From positions 1-22,460 of the forward strand of contig CAZPEV010000036.1 of NCBI GenBank assembly GCA_964585635.1: DNA of 22,460 nt. The letters are read 5' to 3'. A program made the translations under genes and the position numbers. The notes below the pieces were generated by a model that saw nothing but the letters and a program-made list of their open reading frames with translations, was not told where the DNA came from and did not search any database. This DNA is from CAZPEV01 sp964585635. GTDB taxonomy: Bacteria; Zixibacteria; MSB-5A5; GN15; JAAZOE01. Of this stretch, positions 21,803-22,460 are shown in pieces (position 1 is the stretch's first letter; each line of letters begins with the position of its first letter).

Positions 21803-22460
21803 AAGGAAGACTCCCCTCGGCCGGCGGGCGGTTGATCCGATCGTGGCGCACATACCGAACGTCGCTGCCGTAGACGTCCACGATCATATCGCCGGTCAGC
21901 TCATCCATCGGGTGCATCGCCGCCGTGCGGTTGATGCAGAGAACCGATTTGACGAACGACGACACATAGGCCACGTCGTGGGTGCTCATGATCACGGTCA
22001 TGCGGTCGTTGAGCTGCTGCAGTATCCGCATGACCTCCTCCTGCGCGGCGGTGTCGACATGGGCGGTCGGTTCATCCAGCAGAAGCAGGCGCGGTTCGCA
22101 GGCCAACGCCCGCGCGATCAGCACGCGTTGCCGCTGACCGCCCGACAGCTCGGAGATATGGCGCTGGTGAAAACCATCCATTTCGACCTCGCGCAAGGCG
22201 CTTAGGGCGCCCTCGCGATCGGTGCGACGGTAGCGGCCGAGGCGCGACAGGCCGCTGAGCCGCCCCATTAGGACCACGTCAATCACCCGCACCGGAAATT
22301 TGGCGTCGAACAGAAAATGCTGGGGAACGTACCCGACCATCGGCCGCACCTGGTCGGGCGGCCGGCCAAAGACGCGAACCGTGCCCCGGCTCGGCTTGAG
22401 CAGTCCCAAAATAAGCCGGAGCAGCGTGGTCTTGCCGCCGCCGTTCGGGCCTACCACGCT
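21795..22460 (-). CDS. Metal ABC importer ATPase, ZnuC/MntA family (5' end beyond window)
   Basis: The 3' 222 codons are present and the start lies past base 22460. Motifs: Walker A GPNGGGKTT right at the edge, Q-loop YVPQHFLFDAKFPVRVIDVV (typical of ZnuC-type proteins, ahead of VLMGR), signature LSGGQRQRV, Walker B LLLLDEPTAHVD and H-loop STHD. It powers the adjoining permease. The two overlap by 8 bp and so are co-translated. A periplasmic binding protein (ZnuA-type) would be expected further upstream on this strand, out of view. About 25-30 residues are missing from the N-terminus. Confidence 0.94.
   Translation of the reverse strand, partial: SVVGPNGGGKTTLLRLILGLLKPSRGTVRVFGRPPDQVRPMVGYVPQHFLFDAKFPVRVIDVVLMGRLSGLSRLGRYRRTDREGALSALREVEMDGFHQRHISELSGGQRQRVLIARALACEPRLLLLDEPTAHVDTAAQEEVMRILQQLNDRMTVIMSTHDVAYVSSFVKSVLCINRTAAMHPMDELTGDMIVDVYGSDVRYVRHDRINRPPAEGSLPCD

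Noticed and set aside
20912..21835. Long plus-strand open frame, 307 codons, His/Arg/Gln/Asp-rich
   Set aside because: Antisense to the ABC-3 permease gene. Its hydrophilic His/Asp/Gln/Arg-rich composition is what the reverse complement of Val/Ile/Leu/Ala codons gives; no family match, start site or ribosome site.

Overview
The window looks like a contig from a metagenome-assembled genome of a GC-rich, diderm, free-living bacterium. Evidence for an outer membrane is an LptC-type lipoprotein, a signal-peptide-bearing beta-barrel candidate ending in an aromatic residue, and a second lipoprotein. The giant secreted protein combines WDG-rich propeller repeats, a cohesin-like sandwich, a beta-helix and EF-hand dockerin repeats, a style common in FCB-group candidate phyla such as Zixibacteria. 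That placement is inference, not proof. A run of ten Ns at 10913-10922 shows a scaffolded assembly. There are no rRNA, tRNA, CRISPR or insertion-sequence signals.

Layout. 1-2930 (+): two half-size ABC exporters forming a probable heterodimer. The first is cut by the window edge and broken by a 59-bp, repeat-associated frameshift; the second has an Asp in place of the catalytic Glu. A strong terminator follows. 3082-4620 (-) and 5137-9282 (+): a divergent pair, an outer-membrane barrel candidate and a 1381-residue secreted multidomain protein. Each has a TTGACA-N17-TATATT promoter in the 516-bp spacer between them. 9434-11566 (+): recF followed 2 bp later by an orphan MsmX/UgpC-type sugar-import ATPase that contains the assembly gap. 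11610-12212 (-): a small secreted protein of unknown function, converging on a shared hairpin. 12369-14183 (+): a periplasmic TPR plus substrate-binding-protein fusion resembling LpoA-type activators. 14416-15787 (+): lptC and an overlapping gene for an unknown exported protein. 15895-16686 (+): an orphan ModA-like lipoprotein. 16771-19022 (+): four overlapping genes, comEA-like, pilM-like, rsmD and coaD. 19150-19626 (+): greA. 19726-20811 (-): a phospholipase D/cardiolipin-synthase-like protein. 20951-22460 (-): permease and ATPase of a ZnuBC/MntBA-type metal importer, the ATPase running off the window.

Working together: most of the window is chromosomal housekeeping (recF, rsmD, coaD, greA, lptC) interleaved with envelope and transport genes. 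The less ordinary parts are the multidomain secreted protein, the orphan transport subunits, the comEA/pilM-like pairing, and several genes that lack a Shine-Dalgarno sequence and have a -10-like hexamer only about 6-9 bases before the start codon, which suggests leaderless or near-leaderless mRNAs. I saw no clear defence system, prophage or other complete novel system.
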